Part shown: one piece after another, positions 36,831 to 48,100 of the stretch | Numbering within the stretch: position 1 is the first letter of the stretch | Layout of the letters: every line of letters starts with the position of its first letter | NCBI GenBank assembly: GCA_022266195.1 | Contig: WHVY01000001.1 | Location: 5,022,001-5,086,000, forward strand | Origin: Tetranychus cinnabarinus | Taxonomy: Eukaryota; Arthropoda; Arachnida; Trombidiformes; Tetranychidae | Direction: 5' to 3' | Length of the DNA stretch: 64,000 nucleotides | The notes under the pieces: model-generated | What the model saw: the letters and a program-made list of their open reading frames with translations, nothing else | What the model was told of the DNA's origin: nothing | The model's database searches: none | Made by a program: the position numbers and the translations under genes

Positions 36831-38127
36831 CTATGTCAACAATGATGAAACCACTTCCTCTTTCTGTTTATCAATGATTTTCTTCATTTTAGTAAAAGAT
36901 TCCTCAATTTTTTTATTTTGATCAAGTCCAGGTAATAAAGGTTTCATTGATGAAGGTATCTCAGCTGTTATCAATTCAATTATTTCAACTTTTTGAAATA
37001 AACTTTCAATAAAATGTGAAATTTTAATGGTCCAATTTCCTTCAAATTCTCCTCCAATAGGTTTCGTATTTTTGCCTTGTGATACCATTTCACAATGTCA
37101 ATATCAACCATGTCATTGAGGGACAGAGAATAGACATAGGAAACACTTTTGGAAAGCTGAATGAATTAAATTGAAATCTGTTTTGAATGAAGTTTGAGGT
37201 GGTGCGAGGGGCGATATGGATTTACATAATTTCCTATATGATGCTAATCTTTGTGGGTTTGAAAAGGTTGATTTACATTTTCCACATTTGATTTTGCGTC
37301 TGAGATTCGAAGGTTTTGGTTTAATTGTTGGAGCATCCTGGATCAAAGGTTCATTATCAAAGAAGATTTAAAATCTTCTATAATTAGAGGTACAAATCCA
37401 ATGATGTGCTATGTATTCACTAAGAGGTTCACTTTCTTTATCACAACATGGCACCGTAAACAATCCTTTTCTCTGGCGGTTCATTAAATGCTTCAAACAT
37501 TACACATCGTGGTTGCTTACAAGCACATTGATGACCAATAAAATCTCCTAAATTAAAAATTTCTTGTTCACAGTAAGGGCACTTCATCTAAAAACAGAAT
37601 GAATGTTCGCGTTAAACAAAGTTAAATGAAGCAAAACAACAAATTTCAGATCAAAATTTTTAGGATTTTACAATCTTATAATATCGTTTTATAGTCCTTT
37701 CGATTGTCGAAAGGTGAAAATAAATCAGCTCACATATCAAAAGAGAATGTTCATTATTAATTTTTTTTAGTTTTTTCTGGTGTTCTCTAAATTTATTGTA
37801 AGATTTCCTACATTTAAATACTTTATTTCTGATTCGGATTTTTAATTGTAACGTAAAGCATTCGGAGCTTTTTTGGATTCTTTCTCCAAGAAAATCAGCT
37901 CCGGTAGATGCACCAATTGGTTAAATCAGTGCAGATCATAATCTGAAAAAGAAAATGATTTGAACCTGGCAGCAATTTACTGCAAATAGATGAAAATAAA
38001 AATTTAATCTGAAGATTGTCTATGAATTCATCAATAAAGTACTTACATTGACGACACTGTCATTGGAAACAAGTTGTTTTGGTTCATCTATCTCCATTGG
38101 AGTAATTTCAAAATTGTTGACGTCCAT
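36831..38127 (-). pseudogene. Frameshifted zinc-finger gene (CCHC-type fingers), two recognisable exons
   Basis: Exon 1 (38127-38047) encodes MDVNNFEITPMEIDEPKQ plus nine more residues and ends at a good GTAAGT donor. Exon 2 starts at 37587 after TTTTTAG with MKCPYCEQEIFNLGDF, IGHQCACKQPRC, then EPPEKRIVYG. A TGA stops it at 37441, but shifting one base continues CCDKESEPLSEYIAHHWIC. An in-frame TAA lies at 37368-37370. Then come KPKPSNLRRKIKCGKCKSTF and RLASYRKLC. The next shift leads to LNDMVDIDIVKWYHKAKI, and a further one to the open frame ending KEEVVSSLLT at 36831. The fingers are C-x2-C-x12-H-x3-C-like; in this copy the His is Tyr. The paralogous fragment at 41466-41753 has His there and an uninterrupted frame across the same region, supporting real frameshifts. 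Two or more shifts and one stop make it a pseudogene; function of the parent is unknown. Confidence 0.65.
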
Positions 38128-38373
38128 TTTTTTACTTTGAGAACAAAAGTTAGAAATCAGAAATAACTTTTCACTTTGAATGACTAATTTAAAGTGAAAG
38201 CATTTCTGAAATTTATCCTGATTTTATTCATCTTATCAAAGTGTTTATCTCATAATTGGCTTTGAATCTTGTAAGACACGAGGACTCACTTTTTCATGAT
38301 TCACAACATACAAAACGAGTCATTAATCAAGTAGAAACTGGTTTTGATCAGGTCTTTGCTTTCAATATAACTA

Positions 38374-38589
38374 TCATATTTCATCACTATAAATGATCGT
38401 TGGAATTGTTCGTCTTTGAATAAATTGTGAGATATACTGCAAACAATGACTTCCACAACAATGACCTTGTTTGACCTTCGAATGATTCTCCATAAAATGA
38501 TAAAAATTAATAAAGTTTTCAGTCAACTGATTTAAAATCAATATGAGTGACTTCTTAATGCTTTGTCCTTCAATAACCTTGAGCCCCAT
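38374..38589 (-). other. Short open frame, unrecognised
   Basis: A 71-codon frame from ATG: MGLKVIEGQSIKKSLILILN, then a Cys/His-bearing stretch GHCCGSHCLQYISQFIQRR. The composition reads like protein and codon third positions are mixed. It lies just upstream of the zinc-finger pseudogene on the same strand and downstream of the gag remnant, so it is probably another piece of a decayed repeat. No family is recognised. Confidence 0.28.
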
Positions 38590-38807
38590 TTGTGCGAATT
38601 ATTATTAAAACATAATTTTTAGGTTTATTGCAATGTATAACATTTCAGTTATTTGAATATAAGTGCGTTGTTAGTGATATCGCTCAGTAAATAGAGTCAA
38701 GATGGACGAGAAGAAGTAGATAAACAGGTTTGGACATTTTCAACTCACCAGATGAAAAGCGCATGAACGATTATGTGATGATAACCACGTGATGAAAAGT
38801 TGTTAAA

Positions 38808-38916
38808 CTTGTTTTGAAATTTTTCCAGTCATCATCAAGTTAAGTCGCAGTAGTTGTAATTTGTTTAAGTAAATACAATTAATTCATCTGTTACTAATTA
38901 TGTTTTCAACAAGATA
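38808..38916. repeat. Direct repeat L (about 110 bp) next to the gag remnant
   Basis: Matches 40190-40299 in the same orientation at roughly 92-95% identity by eye. Both copies contain TCATCATCAAGTTAAGTCGC and CTGTTACTAATTATGTTTTC and end at AACAAGATA, after which they diverge abruptly. For a minus-strand element this copy would be on the 3' side of gag, where a 3' LTR is expected, but only about 110 bp is shared, so if these are LTRs one or both are incomplete. Confidence 0.6.
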
Positions 38917-38998
38917 ACCATCATATTAATTTCAATTGTTATTCAACCCAATTTTCTTCAACAAAGTGATTGAATTGTTTGTATATTTGATAAAAGAT

Positions 38999-39500
38999 TT
39001 ATACAATCAATTCACTATTAAAAAGGTCAGGTAAGAGGCCCTGTTTAATGATCATGGTTACTACTGGTTCTGGAGTCTGTTCATCTAGACGATAGCAAAG
39101 TTCTCTAACCTCATATATGAAACTGAGAGTTGATTGACCCTGTTCTTGCTTTTTTCTCAACAATCTAGCCTCTAATACTCCCGTGAAATCTGATGAACAT
39201 AGTTCTGAGACCATCTCCTTTTTAGAGACATCAAAAGTTGTTGGAACTAATTTTTTATGCACATAATTGTGAAGGTAACAACTTCTGGCTGTTCTGGTCA
39301 GATAGGCAGGCAAGGCTTTTACCATAGCCATTACCATCTGACCATCCTTATATCTTAGCTGAATATTCAAAATCAGCAAACTAATCCAAAATATCTCCAT
39401 CCCCACTGAATTGTTGGATGGTGATGTTGATATTTTGTCTTGCTGAAACTGAATTCACAAAAATGGGGCTTTGAGTGCCTAAAATAGGATTTGTAGTCAT
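38999..39500 (-). pseudogene. Ty3/gypsy-like retrotransposon gag remnant
   Basis: From ATG 39500 the frame encodes a short N-terminus and the capsid-region motif FSGDGDILD, then an in-frame TAG at 39381-39383 where gag proteins of this group usually have Trp, a short readable stretch (FADFEYSAKI) and a TAA at 39348-39350. After a one-base shift the text continues open to 38999 with MVMAMVKALPAYLTRTAR, CYLHNYV and QGQSTLSFIYEVRELCYRLD, ending soon after KQGLLPDLFNSELIV. The pattern F-x-G-D...FE...W...L...A.....F....R matches the Retrotrans_gag capsid family. No zinc knuckle, protease, reverse transcriptase or integrase follows, so the element is a truncated, non-coding relic. It is flanked by the 110-bp direct repeats. 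Confidence 0.72.
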
Positions 39501-40189
39501 AATAAATGACCACAAATCGATTATTGGTCTGTTGACTCGACAACAGGCAATAATCACTAAAAGAATTTTACTAATTTCCTGACGAGAAAACCGAAGATCA
39601 GACAATGATCAAACGGTGCTGTGAAGAATAGTGGATAGTAAACAGAAATAGGTAAGGAAAGAGAGTGATGAATTGAAAACAACCCTACCATGAAGCTGGC
39701 GAAAGTAAATCAATTGGAAGTCAGTGGTCGAAAGGACTGAACTGGACTAGACAGTGGTCAGCGGTCGATGGACTGGACTGAACGGGTCACTTGGATAAAA
39801 CAGAGTTGAGCTCAGACAATGAGGACAACTTCACAAGCCCCTCATAATGGCCATTAAAATGAAGAATGATAGACGGGGTTACTTGTTGAAATACATGTTT
39901 ACTTTATTAAGACACTTGGTTATAACTGTTTAACTGGTTTTAATACATAAGATGGTTTGTTTGCAGATGGTTTGGTGGCAGAACTCAGACAATGAGTTCT
40001 GAACTGTTCAGAGTTGGTTACTAGAATGAATAAAATGAATGATTTTTCTAAGTTTAAATAGTTAGGATTTATCAATTTGGTATTTAGGAACATCTAATCT
40101 AAAATCTATTAACGTCTTATTGACGCAAATTGAATTAACTAACAAATTTTACAATTGATTTACGTCAATGTGACGTTTTATTGTTTTAC
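39501..40189. other. Probable non-coding leader or LTR remnant of the gag element
   Basis: Sequence between gag and the right direct repeat, with no open frame. It contains a less AT-rich patch (39700-39790) of GGACTGAACTGGACT-like imperfect repeats and two ACGTC/GACG motifs near 40108 and 40165. Position suggests the 5' untranslated leader and part of a 5' LTR of a minus-strand retroelement, but I could not fix LTR ends or a primer-binding site. Confidence 0.3.
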
Positions 40190-40299
40190 ACTTGTTTTAA
40201 AATTTTTCCCTTCATCATCAAGTTAAGTCGCAATAGTTGTAATTTGATTAAGTAAATACAATTAATTGATCTGTTACTAATTATGTTTTCAACAAGATA
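40190..40299. repeat. Direct repeat R (about 110 bp)
   Basis: Partner of 38808-38916. Immediately after its end (40299) begins a separate coding-like remnant on the plus strand, so the repeat edge looks like an insertion boundary. Confidence 0.6.
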
Positions 40300-40717
40300 G
40301 AAACTCAACAACAACTGAAGAGGAGCTCGCATAACTTGATGTTGTTGATTACGACAAGGCACAAAAAGATGCGCTCAAAAGAACAAAAAATATCCTATTG
40401 GTTTCACTTGTGCGTATTGTGAAAGGTCATTTAAATCAATGCGTGGATGCAAAAACATGCTTTGGTTTTAAAGGACCATTAGTTGGCTCACAGCAATATG
40501 TCCGGATGGACTGTAATGTTCGATGGGCGGAAGAATTAGAAGGAAAATTCGATCGTAAGAACTGTCCCTTGACAACAGTGCCTGATCCGAAAAAAGAATT
40601 TGGGCTTACATTGAAGCTATAGATAAGCGTCTATGGATTACAGACAAGAATGCTCGTGTAACTTTCAATTGTCCAGATGATAAGAGAAAAGAATATGTTG
40701 AAGGTTTAACGAAATAA
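40300..40717 (+). pseudogene. Frameshifted coding remnant, unrecognised family
   Basis: Protein-like text is spread over three frames. Frame one gives NSTTTEEELA, a TAA, then LDVVDYDKAQKDALKRTKN and continues GHLNQCVDAKTCFGFKGPLV, NVRWAEELEGKFDRKNC and PDPKKEF to a stop at 40620-40622. A second frame gives FTCAYCERSFKSMRGCKN, a C-x2-C finger-like motif. A third gives WAYIEAIDKRLWITDKNARV then TFNCPDDKRKEYVEGLTK and TAA at 40715. At least two frame changes are needed to join these, so the gene is broken. The start coincides with the right edge of the 110-bp repeat. The finger-like motif hints at kinship with the neighbouring zinc-finger remnants, but that is inference. Confidence 0.45.
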
Positions 40718-41375
40718 ATTGTATCTTTCGTTTCAATACTTGCATGTGGAAAATAAATGGTTTTGAGTTCATGATTTGTTTGCCTAATTCTAATTGAATG
40801 AAGATATTAGACCATATATAAGCTGATTGCCCAAAAGCAGTGATGATAGTAGAAACTAATTTCATATGTACTTTGTTAGAGTAAGATGTAAGCTTCATTT
40901 TAACAAACGATAAAGTCGAAAACATAAATCATTTGCATATTAGACTCATTTGCATGAAAATTGAATTTTAGACATATCTTCACAATCTGAACGTCATTTT
41001 TTCTTTCACGATAATCTAGAAGATGGTTCACGTAAATAGTAAATGAAAATCTACAATAGACAATAGACTCAGCATAACTAATCTAAAAACAATAAAACCG
41101 GCCTAAAATTTCAAATCACTTGCTCAGGTCAACTATTGTAGCAATTTGCATTAAACAAAGATCAGAATGTTTCTCAAGTCGCACTCTATCATTGTTATTA
41201 AGATGAACAATTAAACATAATTAGACAATTTTGGGCTAATTTTCAAAATCATCTGAAGTTCAGCTCGGGCCGTCTGCGTTGATTCAATGTTAAGCCGTTA
41301 AAAGATAAGTCATTGTTCAGCCGTTATTCAGCCGTTGAAAAATGTTGTTTTCAAATTCAAGGTCAAATTAAGTCG

Positions 41376-41464
41376 TCGAAAGATGGTGTTCAGGGGGGTT
41401 AATGAACCGGAAGTAGTTTCCATTTCCGGTCTGTGCCACAAAAGCGTATGTTTCTATACTACTA
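41376..41464. repeat. 89-bp direct repeat, copy 1
   Basis: Aligns without gaps to 41758-41846, exactly 382 bp away, with four mismatches by eye. It contains ACCGGAA..TTCCGGT, a 7-bp inverted repeat with an 11-nt loop at 41406-41430. The zinc-finger fragment begins one base after this copy ends. Confidence 0.85.
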
Positions 41465-41465
41465 G

Positions 41466-41753
41466 CCTAAACCTTCAATTTTCAAACGAAAAATCAAATG
41501 TGACAAATGTAAATCAACCTTTTCAACACAAAAAAGATTGGCATCGCACCGGAAATTATGTGGCAGCATATCTCTTCTCGCACCACCTCAACGTTCATTC
41601 AAATCAGACTCTAATTTAATCCAATTCAGCTTTACAAAAGTTTATTCTCTTGCTCTCAATGACATGCTTGCTATTGACATAGTCAAACGTTATCACAAAG
41701 CAAGAATACAAAAACAGTGGGAATTCAAAAGAAATAGGAGCCTTAAAATTTAA
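41466..41753 (+). pseudogene. Zinc-finger fragment captured between direct repeats
   Basis: Uninterrupted frame from the repeat border to TAA at 41751: KPSIFKRKIKCDKCKSTFST, RLASHRKLCGSISLLAPPQ, SLALNDMLAIDIVKRYHKAR and a basic end. It lacks a start codon and everything N-terminal to the finger, and corresponds to about 37313-37025 of the minus-strand pseudogene. The finger is intact (C-x2-C-x12-H-x3-C). It is a gene fragment, not a gene, but its open frame shows what the frame of the parental family was. Confidence 0.6.
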
Positions 41754-41757
41754 GACT

Positions 41758-41846
41758 TCGAAAAATGGTGTTCAATGGGGTTAATGAACCGGAAGTAGTT
41801 TCCATTTCCGGTCTGTGCCACAGAAGCGTATGTTTCTATACTACTA
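41758..41846. repeat. 89-bp direct repeat, copy 2
   Basis: Partner of 41376-41464; begins four bases after the stop codon of the captured zinc-finger fragment. The two copies bracket a 293-bp interior, giving a 471-bp unit. Confidence 0.85.
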
Positions 41847-44800
41847 ACGAATAGAAATGATACAAATCGCATAAAAACTCTTAGCAAAAAACGATTCTAA
41901 TCGTCGAATCGCAGCAGTACTGACAGATTGATTGTGAGATTCTCGGCAAAATTAAACTACCAGAGTCTGACATGGTAACGAATGGCTAATTTTCTGATAA
42001 ATTCTTTGGAGTCAAAAAAGAAAATTCTCACTGGCAAACATTTTACCTTTGAATCTTTTCTATTTGTAACATTATCTAGACTAATCTTCTAGTTCACCTT
42101 GAGCAACATGATAGTTATTACAATTAAACCTGTCTGATTGGATGCTAAAGTTTCTTTTCTAATTAAAACCCAATTGTAACATCTGATTAAGCTAATGAGA
42201 ACAAAAATATAACGAAGAATATAAAAAAAACTTTTCACTTCAAATGTTGAGTTTATTTTCAAAATTTTAGATTTAATTAGTTTTCCCAAGTTTAACAGTT
42301 GCAGTTTTGATGCAAGTTTTGTCATTTGTAATTAATTTTGTTCATAATTGTTGAAATGAGAGTGAAAAGATAAACGAACAAAGCAACGAAACTGTAAAAA
42401 TGAAGAAAATATCATTTCCAAACAATAATTAATATAATTGGTTGTTTCTGAGCAAAAAAGAACCTCATGATAATCGCAAAGTTATTCATGAAATATTGAA
42501 CATCTTGAGAAATACGAAGCAATTATTTTACTGAAGAGAAGGGAAAAAATCTTGAAATGAAAAAAGGGTTTAATTATTGCAATTGAAAGTACTAAAAGAA
42601 ATGCTATCAATTTCAACATTTCAATCTAAATGATGAACAATAAAAATTGTTGCTGACAAATTATTAATACAAATAAGCGCAACTTAATGAAAAGCTTTTG
42701 ATGAAGCAAATGGCAAAAAGTTCCGAGTAATATCATGAACAATTTAATGATAAAGATGAGAATAGAAAGGAAAATCACATTTTCTTTTCCTTTTTCTTTT
42801 TCCTTTTATATCAATCAAGTTATTCTGAAAGATTGTTGATTCTCAAGTGATTCAAGTTTATCGCAGATGAAGAAGAAAACTATTAACATTATTATTATTC
42901 TGATTATTATTATCGGTAAAATGCTGAAGTGAACAGATTATCATGCTGAGTGAAGAATTGAAACATTTTTGTTCATTAATATTAACAAGTTGATCAATAT
43001 TGTATTGAAGGAGAATCGCGAGAAAAAATGAATTAATTGAATTTAAAGCGATGAAAATTGGCCTCTTCATTGATTCAATTAGCGCACTATTTAACCCTTT
43101 GAAGGAAGCAATTGCAAGGCAATTAGAAAAAGAAAATTAAACTTTTTTCTTTGTTTATCCATTCACAAGGTATAATGAAGATAATTGGTAAAAGTTAATG
43201 GCTAATAATTTCGTTTCATTAGCGTATTAAAGATTAAATTATCCAACCCTTTTCGAGGTTCGCAATCAACTTGATTGTTACAAATGTGTTGGAATAATGA
43301 AGATGAATGATGAGAAAAGTTTGAAAAAGTTACTCTGTAATTGCTCTTTGGATAATCATTTTGATCCATTTGGTTCAATTGTTGACCATTTTGTAGTCAA
43401 GATATGAGTGTTCATTAAATATTCAGATTAAGAGATTCAAGGTTGAGATTAGAGTTTGTTGTTTGAAAGATGCTAATGGTGAGGGTAAAGATGGAAATGA
43501 TGAGATTAGAAGAAAATGATAAATCAAATGTTTATCGAGGATGAGGCCTGAGTCCACTTTAATTCTCAACAGGGAGTTGATTTAGATGAATAAATGTTGC
43601 ACATTTTTCGTCTTGCAAATCTTGATCAGCTCACTGTAATCATCTGCATCTTTGCTGATCATTTTCAACATTTTTCCTTGTTTCCACAAGCCTTTTCCTA
43701 ATGTTGTACTAGAAAAAGGTTAAGTAAGAGTAAAAAGTATCAAGCTGTTTAATAAGCAATGGACTAGCTAATAGCAAGTGCATTGATAATGTTGTAGTGA
43801 ACAAAAAAGTAAAGGCAAGTTGAGAAGTGTATAAGTTTGTTGTGTGAAATAACCTATCATTGAGATTGAAAGTGGTAAAAGAGTAAAGTTGAGTAAAGCA
43901 AATTATTCAATTCTATGAGTCTCTCAGCGATATTATTATACATAACAAACAGTTTACATTTACACACACACATACAGATGAAACTCACACTGGGAGTGAT
44001 TTTGGTGTTCTGTGAGTAAGCCAACAAGATGAATTGATAGCTTGCTTGAAGGCGCAAGTAAAAGCATCAAAAAATAATATCATCAAGGCTGGCAACAAGA
44101 TGAAATCTATTCAGTTTCACTGTTAACTTATAACCTGGAACTTGTTGTTCCCTGTTTCAGACTTCATTCTTATTCCTTTTCCTTTCTTCCTCCTTCTTAA
44201 ATATACCTTTAATACCCTTTGAATTCATCTATAATTTAAGAATAACGAGAAAAGAAAAGAAGAAAAAGAAAAAGAAGAAGAAGAAGAGAAGATGAAAAGC
44301 TAATATGTTACCAAAGGTATACAACAAGAGGCAATCTAATATGTATACATTTATGTATTAAAAGTACAAAACTAAATCCGATAATGTTGTTATAGCTTTA
44401 CCTTATTATGAACCAGAAAATGTTACCTTCTTCAGCTGCCATTATTGCTATCCTCAAGACTCGTATTACACCAAATATTAATAATGATGATAATTATTGT
44501 TTCCATTCAATTTTCAGTTCTAAATTTTGCTTCTCCAAATTATACACAAGGAAACTCTGGTTTAACCCATTTTTCTCATTCATTTTTCCCTTTTGTTTAC
44601 ATTTTATTGTTCATTTTGTCTGTAAATTGCACGATGTTTAACTTTTCAGTTTTTTTTTATTGTCAAACATTTTCTTTCCAATGTATTTCAACTTCAAACA
44701 AAACTTTCAATTTGCTTCAACTGAATGACAAAATTTTACCATGCAAAGGTAACTGTCTATTAACACTTGCAAATGTTGGTTTAACTTTTTCGTTTCCTGC

Positions 44801-47800
44801 TTTTTTTCACGTTTTTTTAATGTTAATACATTGATACTTTTAATGATAGACTGGGACTGTTTATTAATCGATTACTTTGCTAGTCCAAAGTGGTCGGTTA
44901 ACACTTGCTTGATTAACCATGAAGAACCATTGAAGACAGTTTGATTCACTGCCTGGAAACAGGTCGAGTTGAGATGTAAAACAAATGAAAGTGAAAAGAC
45001 TTTTAAAATGAGCAAACAACCAGTTTTCAGGACAAAAACCAAAGACTAATTTCAAAGTGAACTGACCATTTACTGATCACATTTTGGGTCAGTTAAACAG
45101 AAACCAATTTGAAAATGATTTGAGAAAAAGAAATGAGAAAATTGTCCAAATTATCAAAACTCGATTCTCCTTTCACATTCAATCTCAGAGCAACAATGTT
45201 TAACTTTGATGGATTTAAAAATCACTTTCGATTCTCTAGTAAATCAATCTCTTGAAATGGATGAAAACCATGATAACTTGAATGGGATTAACCTTGCTTA
45301 TTCCTCTCTGTTTCGATCATTTGTCTTGCTCATAATAATCGTAAATCGTTTTCTCGTTCAATCTTGAAACTTGCAATGAAAATAAAGTTGTCACAATAAA
45401 ATGTTTTCTTGTGATGGATTGGACAACAATCATCTTTACCTGCCTTTCATCATTCCCATCTTTATCTTCAAATTGTCTAGTTGCTTATTTTTTCCCGTTT
45501 CATCTTGACTGATTTTTGAAACTTCAAAACCCAACCTAATCATGATCAAACTCAGCAACAAAAAAGACTGAAAACTCACAAGAAAGTGTACAATGAGGAA
45601 AATAAATAAAAGGAAGGAAAGTGAAGAAGACCAAAAAACAAGGATGATTATGTTTCTCTTGTTGAATCTTTTCATCTGTTTCTCATGTTGATCATCTTGA
45701 AATCCTAGTGAGCCATGAAGATGAGCTTTAATACTGTTAATAATAAAAGTTACAATAAGAATTGCAGTAAAACTTTCAAATTTGTATTTACTTTTCTTCC
45801 TTCTTAGGAAGAGGAGGAAAAAACTTCAAGACAATTTCATCTTCTCAACAAATTTTGTCACGTTCATCTGTAGTTTAAACATTTTTCATCTTTTATCATC
45901 TTTATCTTCATCTTGTTGCTTCAACATTGAAAAGTAAAGGAAGACTCGAAATCTTAAGGTCAATCAGTTTTCATATTTACTCCATCAATTAGAGTTGATG
46001 GAATCAGGACAATTCCAAATGGATTCAGCAACAATTGTCTTTTCATCCTGAACGAGACAAAAATATTTCTAATCTTGTCATGTAAACATTTCAATCGAAT
46101 CATGTTTAGCAATAAAATTTCAAAACATTGAATCACAAAACTGAACAAGAGTAAACTCAACATTCAACTAATCAGTAATGAAAAACTTCAAAGAGAAATG
46201 AAGAAAAAATGAATCGAAAAAAGTCAATTTTCTCATTCTTTATTCAGTTTCATTGAGATTGATACATTAAATCTTTAATAGACGGAGAGATTGATATAAA
46301 TGAACATGAACTAATTGTTTGATTAATGCAACATGATCAGGCAAGTTGAATAAGCTGATGATGAAAAATTCGTAAAAAAACACTTTTCTTTGGAAAACAT
46401 TTTCCCAATTGTAAACTCATTGACATGATAAAAGAAGAAGAAGAAAAACTTTTTTTCTTTCGCTGATCATGATAAATCATTATTCCTTTTCATCATTGTC
46501 GTCCTCAGTTTACCTGACTTTTGCCTTGAGCCTATTCTCGTGATGCAAAATAATTAATTATGGTTTCAAACATTCAAGTCAAAAGCATATTCAATGACTC
46601 TTGACTTTCCTCTTTACTCAGTTTCACGTTTTACCTCATCATGTTTACCCTTTTTGTTTTGCATCCTTTACTCATCCTTTACTCATCCCTACTCATCCTT
46701 ATTCATCTTCATTTCTTGATACCTTTACTGTGCCTGACTCGGATTCCCAAGTTGAATCTTTCATTTCCAGTTAAATGTATTGAGCCATGCAAAAAGTGCT
46801 GAGAGTGAGCCAACCATATGTATACATTACATGTACATCAACTGGAAACAAGATTGTTAGCCTTTTTTCACATCATCAAAATTAAAGCTTACGTCTTTTA
46901 ATTAATTAATTGGACTGATTGATTAACAATTAACTTTCATCACGAATGCTCATTCAGTTTGAGATGAAAAGAGAGGAACATATCATCTGTAAAGTAGCAT
47001 CATTGCTCTTCATCTAATCACCATTCACTCGAAACACTGAATAATATTTCACTGGCAGTAGCAGTTCAAATAGCGTGAACAAAAACAGATTCAATATTTG
47101 CCATTTCAATGGAAATAATGTAACAAGAACAAGTTTATGTTTCATTGAAAAGAAATTATTTTATGTAAAGAAAAAAAAAGTTTCAACCTTTTCAACTCAA
47201 TTTAGCAATAAAAATTAATTTTTTTTCAGTTGAGCTAAAATCTCAAAAGGTTCAAAAATTTTATCCAGTTTTTTCATCAAAAGATTATTTTGCATTATTC
47301 TTAAAATTTATTTGTACCCTGAGCGAGTTCATAAGATGTGGGCATAAATATCAAATGATCATAGCACAGTGTATGCATTGAAATGAATTTTATTCCTCAT
47401 TTAAGTTTGCTCATCGGTTAGGCTTTTCATTCACATCTAAATTTAGTTTAATCTGAAGGTTTTCAATTGAAATCGGAATCCAGATGAAATCAATGAAATA
47501 ATCGCTATTCGCTTCAGCCATTTACAAAAGGTTCAGGCAGTCCAAAAATTACCTTTCCATAGAGACTTTGTAAGTAAAACAAAAACAGCTAGTGTTTAGG
47601 CTCCTGTAAGAACTCAATTATTAACTGAATGTTCAATATGCGTTGTGCGTTGAAGTGCTTAATGTATTAATGCTATAATTATTAGGCTTACTTCACGAGC
47701 TTTTAAAGTCAATTTTTTGCGTAAAAGTCAGTGAAAATTTGCAGCAATAGAATCGATATAAACCTCAGTAATACTAAAGAGTAAAATCTTTTTTCCTTTC

Positions 47801-48100
47801 CGAGACTAAAAAACTTTCACACTGCTTGCTTTGCTTATTTCTTGCATTTTATTCTGTTGTGACTTTGAGGCCAAATTTGTTTTTCCGATTTAGCTATGGC
47901 CCTCGCTTATGGCCCTAACTATAATCAGATGTTCTTTTGATCTGAACAAACGATAGTCAGATGAAACTAAATAAGTGGAGCAACGTGAGCTGCTTTTTTC
48001 AGCCGTACCTCAAGGATTCAGTCCATTCTGGAGCTCATACAAATTACGGAATTGAACTTTTTATAAACTTTATAACAAGCATTAACTAAAATTTGCGCCT
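41847..48100. other. AT-rich stretch, no gene supported
   Basis: About 6.2 kb without a convincing gene. It holds a CT run (42778-42808), a purine microsatellite (44246-44292), a short tandem of TTTACTCATCC units (46661-46708) and several long but featureless open frames. An open stretch after the acceptor-like AATTTTTTTTCAG at 47219-47230 runs about 50 codons to 47381, without recognisable content. Confidence 0.4.
44246..44292. repeat. Purine microsatellite (AAG/AAAAG)n
   Basis: A run of GAAAAGAAAAGAAG and AAGAAGAAGAAG-type units on the plus strand; simple-sequence expansion with no neighbouring gene. Confidence 0.8.

Noticed and set aside
36831..37088. Start codon of the 85-codon frame (MVSQGKNTKPIGG) as a separate gene
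   Set aside because: The first part is the frame-shifted reading of the zinc-finger family segment LNDMVDIDIVKWYHKAKI; only the later half is likely to be authentic coding text of the same pseudogene.
44445..44834. 129-codon plus-strand open frame with a hydrophobic N-terminus
   Set aside because: Dominated by Phe, Leu and Ser from T-rich DNA, with a non-ATG first codon and no recognisable pattern; treated as chance.
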